Shown: piece by piece, positions 32,979 through 36,082 of the stretch
Position numbering within the stretch: the first letter of the stretch is position 1
How the letters are laid out: each line of letters opens with the position of its first letter
Origin: Paraplanobispora takensis
GTDB lineage: Bacteria; Actinomycetota; Actinomycetes; Streptosporangiales; Streptosporangiaceae
Direction of reading: 5' to 3'
Length of the DNA stretch: 36,082 nt
Assembly (NCBI RefSeq): GCF_016863195.1
Contig: NZ_BOOK01000077.1
Location: 1 to 36,082, forward strand
Made by a program: the position numbers and the translations under genes
Notes under the pieces: generated by a model
What the model was told of the DNA's origin: nothing
Seen by the model: only the letters and a program-made list of their open reading frames with translations
Databases searched by the model: none

Positions 32979-33054
32979 CGGCAGGTCCCTGGTCCTTCCC
33001 CCCCCACCCCGGCCGCGCCCCCCGTGTGCGGCCGACCGCTGCAGGGACCTGCCG
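32979..33054. repeat. Nested hairpin 1 of structured array
   Basis: CGGCAGGTCCCT and AGGGACCTGCCG are perfect 12-bp arms. Inside them CGGCCGC and GCGGCCG pair at 33010-33016 and 33028-33034. The element starts about 30 bp after a stop codon. Confidence 0.75.
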
Positions 33055-33061
33055 CTCTGAC

Positions 33062-33140
33062 GTCGTGGCCCCGGGGTCGACCTCCCCGGCCGATCGGAGG
33101 GATCGGCCCACGGGAGCGCCCAGTCCTCCGGGGCCACGAC
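33062..33140. repeat. Nested hairpin 2 of structured array
   Basis: GTCGTGGCCCCGG and CCGGGGCCACGAC are perfect 13-bp arms. They enclose CTCCC/GGGAG and an inner GGCCGATC-GGAGG-GATCGGCC hairpin (33088-33108), so the structure has three tiers. Confidence 0.78.
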
Positions 33141-33146
33141 CTCACC

Positions 33147-33186
33147 GGGCGGCGGATGGGTTGTGGCGGAATGACCGCCGCCGCCC
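33147..33186. repeat. Hairpin 3 of structured array
   Basis: GGGCGGCGG and CCGCCGCCC form 9-bp arms with a 22-nt loop. Because the arms are triplet-repeat-like, chance is more likely here than in the other hairpins. Confidence 0.55.
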
Positions 33187-33197
33187 TGACCACCAGA

Positions 33198-33233
33198 GCC
33201 GGGGATGGACGAGGAGGCCTGTCCATCCCCGGC
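33198..33233. repeat. Hairpin 4 of structured array
   Basis: GCCGGGGATGGAC and GTCCATCCCCGGC are perfect 13-bp arms with a 10-nt loop. Confidence 0.75.
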
Positions 33234-33245
33234 GGCGTGCCCGGG

Positions 33246-33263
33246 GGCTGACACCGCTCAGCC
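33246..33263 (-). terminator. Hairpin overlapping toxin stop codon
   Basis: GGCTGA-CACCGC-TCAGCC pairs across the stop codon of the toxin gene (TGA at 33258-33260, minus strand). It could terminate the toxin-antitoxin transcript or protect its end. Confidence 0.45.
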
Positions 33264-33569
33264 GGTCAGACCGAAGATCGTGGCGAGCATGCCGCGCACC
33301 GCGGCCAGCTGCGTCTCCGGCAGATCGCCCACCTTGTCCTTCAACCGGGAAGCCGCCACGGTGGAAATCCGGTCCACCATTGCCGCCCGGCCCGCGCCGA
33401 GGTCAACCACAAACGCCGTCAGCGCATGGGCCATGTCGGCCTCCACCACGAACGCGGTCAACACGTTGTCGCCGTACAAGGTGTGGTAGAAATCGCCGGT
33501 CACGATCAGCCGGACCTCCTCGCGATCGCCGAGCTGGACCGTCCACAGCTCGCCGAAGCGATGGCTCAC
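33258..33569 (-). CDS. MazF/PemK-like toxin
   Basis: 103 residues from GTG 33569, overlapping the antitoxin stop (GTGA). The sequence has the MazF order: FGELWTVQLGDREEVRLIVT (strands), DNVLTAFVVEA, AFVVDLGAG, then VDRISTVAASRLKDKVGDLP and a final helix. MazF-type toxins are ribosome-independent RNases that stop growth when the antitoxin decays. The basic loop of classical MazF is reduced here, so activity should be tested. The pair probably stabilises the element. Confidence 0.8.
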   Translation of the reverse strand: MSHRFGELWTVQLGDREEVRLIVTGDFYHTLYGDNVLTAFVVEADMAHALTAFVVDLGAGRAAMVDRISTVAASRLKDKVGDLPETQLAAVRGMLATIFGLTG

Positions 33570-33826
33570 GCCGCCTCACCCGAGCGCCGCTGTTCGGCGG
33601 CGCGCGCGATGTCCTCGGCGGCGGCGCGCTCCTCGGCCTCCTGAGTGGCCACCGCGCCACCCCCGTACACCGCGGCGCGCGCGGCCGCCGAGTGCGTCGC
33701 GGCGATCTCGCGCAGCGCGCCGCGCTCCAGAATGGTCGAGACGCTGACGCCCTGGGCTTCAGCGTGTCGGCGCACCGCCTCCAAGATCCAAGGGGCGATA
33801 CTCACGGACGTCTTCTCTTTCGCCAT
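33566..33826 (-). CDS. RHH-type antitoxin
   Basis: 86 residues from ATG 33826. The N-terminus, KEKTSVSIAPWILEAVRRHA, then SVSTILERGALREIA, is a ribbon-helix-helix; the C-terminal 45 residues are acidic and Ala-rich (EAEERAAAEDIARAAEQ), as in toxin-binding tails. It is coupled to the toxin gene by a GTGA overlap. There is no visible ribosome site; translation may be leaderless, and operator repeats overlap the start. The antitoxin probably represses the pair. Confidence 0.8.
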   Translation of the reverse strand: MAKEKTSVSIAPWILEAVRRHAEAQGVSVSTILERGALREIAATHSAAARAAVYGGGAVATQEAEERAAAEDIARAAEQRRSGEAA

Positions 33827-33861
33827 ACCCGAAGCGTACCCACATGGTCATACCGAAGGTA
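33826..33861. promoter_or_regulatory. Operator-like repeats over antitoxin start
   Basis: TACC-GAA-GGTA at 33851-33861 is a perfect palindrome around a GAA centre, and a related TACC-CGAAGC-GTA lies at 33827-33838, against the start codon. On the minus strand the two contain CTTCGGTATG and CTTCGGGTATG. RHH antitoxins usually bind paired sites of this sort. Confidence 0.55.
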
Positions 33862-34217
33862 GGGGTTCAGGACAATACCATGCGGAGCAGCGATCGAGGT
33901 GATCACAAAGTGCTGGGCCATCCGTCCGCTGGCGGCCACCTCCATAGGCCAGAAGCCCCATAACAGCCTCTCTGCATAGAGAAATAGGCGCATGCGGAAA
34001 GACCGTCGCTAGCCCGCACGGCTACCGTGTCGTGATGCGGCGAAACTGCAAATCTACATAGTAAAGGCACTCTCGTCATGTCGCGATCTTCCTCATAGCC
34101 AGCCGGATTTGAGGACCTAGGATCATGCCACCACTAGGGCATCGGCCCACCATGACGCCCCTCGCCGGCTCCGTGTTGCCATCGTCTGGAGCCGGCTACG
34201 GCAAGATCATCTACGCC
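33862..34217. other. AT-richer gap without a gene
   Basis: No gene is supported here. There is a small hairpin TCTCT-GCAT-AGAGA at 33969-33982. The base composition is less GC-rich than the genes around it, which may mark a junction. Confidence 0.35.
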
Positions 34218-34382
34218 CTACGGCCGCCGCACTACGCATACCAGGAACGCCCCGGCCCCCCACGGCAGGCCGGTCAGCAGCGCAGCTGGCCAGCTCGCTC
34301 CGGTGGCCAGCATCAGCCCTACCCCGATGGCTGCCGCAACGGCAGCAGCCAACAACGCCAATACGATCCGGTCCGGCACCAT
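34218..34382 (-). CDS. Small two-helix membrane protein
   Basis: 54 residues from ATG 34382, 7 nt after GGGAGG. Two hydrophobic helices (IVLALLAAAVAAAIGVGLML and AALLTGLPWGAGAFLVCVV) span nearly the whole protein. The function is unknown; small two-helix proteins can be holin-like, but nothing here proves it. Confidence 0.6.
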   Translation of the reverse strand: MVPDRIVLALLAAAVAAAIGVGLMLATGASWPAALLTGLPWGAGAFLVCVVRRP

Positions 34383-34562
34383 GGCCGCCTCCCTTGTTCG
34401 GTAATTGCCGAGCCGGATGATGGGGGAGGGAGGGGGCTTGTGTACGGCCACGACCGTGCACCGGACGTGATCTTCCTCACACGAGTACGTCCCTAAACGT
34501 ACAAGATCAAAATTCTCGAGATCTGAGGTATAGCAAGGCCTGGGGCTCGGAGCCGACCCCTC

Positions 34563-35672
34563 CTAAGTGTGATCTTCCTCGGCCGCGGACAGACCGGAGG
34601 CCTCCCGATCCGAGTTGTCGGTTGAGCCGCCTGATACCGGAGAGGTGGCGGGCGTTGGTGAAACGATCCCGCCGATGAGAGTCGCGTTCTTGGGGCGGAT
34701 GTCAAAAGCACGGATATCGGTCAGGATGGCGCCTTTCAGGTTCGCGCCGGTCAAGTCTGCCTTGGTGAAGTCCGCGCGAGTCAGGTCCGCCTCGGCCAGG
34801 TTCGTGTTGATCAGAAACGCGCGGGTCAGGCGCGCGCCGGTCAGGTCCGCCTTGGTCAGGTTCGCCTCAGCCAGGAATGCACGGCTCAATCGGGCAACGA
34901 CGAGCCTTGCCTCCGCCAAGTGCGTGCCACGCAGGTGCGCATCGGTCAAGTTCACGCTGAACATGTTCGCTTCGCTCAGGTCCGCCCCGCTCAGATCTGC
35001 TCCGGTCAGATTCGCGCCGCTCAGGTGCGCGCCAGCCAGGCTCGCGTATGACAAGTCGATCTGTGAGAACGGTCGGTCGTGGTCGATGACGCGGCGGCCG
35101 ATGACGGTAAGCGCGGCCTGAATATCGCTGGCCACTTTCCTCGGCGAGGAGAGCGGCGGGTGTGCGGAGGCAGGTGCAGGGTCGGCTGCCGGGACTGGCG
35201 TTGGCGCATTTCGGGAGTGCTCACGGATGAAGGCAGCCAGAACTTCCATGATTGTGGGATGGTCGCGGCGAGAGTCACGGGCGATGCGTTCCAGGGCATA
35301 GATGCCGCCCAGGCGGATGTCGAGCTTGTCGGAGCCGAGCTGGTCGATGGCTTTGGTGTAGCGGTCGGTGATGTGGCCCTGGCGCGCGGTGTCGGCATTG
35401 CGGGCGGTGTAGTACACCGCCCCTAGAGCGATCAGACCGGTGGCGATGGCCAAAGCTCGACCGCGCACCGCGTCCAAGGCGGCGGCCCGATCCTTGGCAG
35501 CACTTTGGCCGGTAAAGGAGGTGACGCCGTCGATGTGCTCCAAGACCCAGACTGCGCCCGGGCCTAAGACCCAGGCCAGAATGATCACTAGCGCCAGGAT
35601 GAGCATTATCCCGATGCTCCGAGCCATCGGATAAGTCCGCATACGGCGCAGGAGCACACCCCAAATCGTCAC
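34563..35672 (-). CDS. Membrane-anchored pentapeptide-repeat protein
   Basis: 369 residues from GTG 35672 (weak site; ATG 35642 is an alternative). Two TM helices, about 16-38 and 73-90, precede the typical actinobacterial linker ARQGHITDRYTKAIDQLGSD...RLGGIYALERIARDSRRDH. From about 205 to 315 there are roughly 20 A-(D/N)-L-x-x pentapeptides (ANLTGADLSGADLSEAN) forming a right-handed beta helix. Related proteins are widespread in actinobacteria, and some pentapeptide-repeat proteins mimic DNA to protect gyrase, but the membrane linker type has no agreed role. Confidence 0.88.
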   Translation of the reverse strand: MTIWGVLLRRMRTYPMARSIGIMLILALVIILAWVLGPGAVWVLEHIDGVTSFTGQSAAKDRAAALDAVRGRALAIATGLIALGAVYYTARNADTARQGHITDRYTKAIDQLGSDKLDIRLGGIYALERIARDSRRDHPTIMEVLAAFIREHSRNAPTPVPAADPAPASAHPPLSSPRKVASDIQAALTVIGRRVIDHDRPFSQIDLSYASLAGAHLSGANLTGADLSGADLSEANMFSVNLTDAHLRGTHLAEARLVVARLSRAFLAEANLTKADLTGARLTRAFLINTNLAEADLTRADFTKADLTGANLKGAILTDIRAFDIRPKNATLIGGIVSPTPATSPVSGGSTDNSDREASGLSAAEEDHT

Positions 35673-35939
35673 AGATCTACGCTGCCGGGCCGAGAGTGCG
35701 CCGAGGTGGTGTCAGGCGCTGGTGATGACGAATCGTGACAGAGCGGAGCACGAAATATCGGCCTGCTGGCTGCCACGCTGACTTGCGATAATCTTGGCTT
35801 ACCGCAACCCAAAAACCGGACATATCGCCCGCCTGGGTCCGGCTGCCTACGCCATGCCTTGGCCTCCGGACACCGCCGGCCGGGCCGGGCGATCACGCCG
35901 CTCGCCACGGTCGCACCGTCCGGCATCCGACCCCGCCTT
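35673..35939. other. Intergenic region before pentapeptide gene
   Basis: No gene is supported. It should hold the promoter of the pentapeptide-repeat gene. I found no clear repeat. Confidence 0.35.
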
Positions 35940-36082
35940 TCACCGGGAGGCAGGAGTCGCCTGCTGCCCGTTGCTTCCGGTAGTGCGTGCCGGGGCGCCG
36001 TCCTCGGGCAGATCGTGCTGGGTGAACAGGTCCAGCAGCAGCCGCACCGGCAGGTCGGCCTCGGTCGGATAGCGGAAGCCCC
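35940..36082 (-). CDS. C-terminal end of a gene entering from the right edge
   Basis: The last 46 codons of a minus-strand gene are visible, starting with GFRYPTEADLPVRLLLDLFT and ending TPASR before the stop at 35940-35942. The good codon bias and the amphipathic helix support coding. The product cannot be named from so little; the rest of the gene lies beyond 36082. Confidence 0.5.
   Translation of the reverse strand, partial: GFRYPTEADLPVRLLLDLFTQHDLPEDGAPARTTGSNGQQATPASR

Overview
The window is very GC-rich DNA with dense, strongly codon-biased genes, GTG and TTG starts, and many 1-4 nt gene overlaps. The protein families (STAS regulators, an XRE regulator with a long C-terminal domain, a pentapeptide-repeat protein with the actinobacterial linker, NERD, NB-ARC and DUF2637-like proteins) point to a high-GC actinobacterium, possibly Streptosporangiales or a relative; the genus is a guess. 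Most of the window is a conjugative, self-partitioning element (plasmid or large integrative element) with accessory cargo on both sides. I saw no tRNA, rRNA, CRISPR array, tyrosine integrase or insertion sequence.

Layout. 1-1980 (minus): two-gene operon of a two-helix membrane protein and an NB-ARC (STAND/NLR-like) ATPase cut by the window edge. Both proteins carry the same short Q-[IL]-x-[GH]-[VI]-x-G-x-V motif, as in bacterial amyloid-signalling pairs. 2081-2665: small serine recombinase. 2753-9544: signalling-like cargo with two STAS proteins (one without the phosphorylatable serine), a GAF protein with a histidine-less DHp-like tail, small coiled-coil proteins, a frameshifted small gene, a NERD protein and a two-helix membrane protein. 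10219-12809: small DNA-binding protein, a run of hairpins, and a replication protein combining an archaeo-eukaryotic primase fold with two winged helices. 12885-14365: KfrA-like coiled-coil protein behind a perfect AT-rich palindrome, and a small protein. 14369-15102 (minus): a frameshifted gene. 15336-19997: MobF (TrwC/TraI-type) relaxase-helicase, preceded by a G-poor, repeat-bearing tract that is a good oriT candidate. 20012-20578: small unknown.

20638-25244 (minus): conjugation operon (ribbon-helix-helix regulator, DUF2637-like membrane coiled-coil protein, type IV coupling protein, DUF4913-like protein), converging on the relaxase at a 16-bp-stem terminator. 25486-28404 (plus): a chain of coupled genes encoding a 23-residue cysteine-rich peptide, a 56-residue hydrophobic peptide, a protein with three copies of a cysteine-rich domain, an orphan Pycsar-effector-like (PycTM) membrane protein and two small acidic proteins. 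28493-30271: partition locus with iteron-like repeats, ParA and a ribbon-helix-helix ParB-like protein.

30416-36082: a membrane-anchored protein, an XRE regulator, a small gene, four consecutive inverted-repeat hairpins (32979-33233), a MazF-like toxin-antitoxin pair, a small membrane protein, a pentapeptide-repeat protein, and the end of a gene entering from the right edge.

Replication protein, KfrA-like protein, ParA/RHH, relaxase, coupling protein and toxin-antitoxin pair together make an autonomous or conjugative element plausible. No VirB4-type ATPase or other core channel protein is visible, so the transfer apparatus is incomplete within this window. The NLR-like pair and the PycTM protein are candidate anti-phage or abortive-infection cargo.
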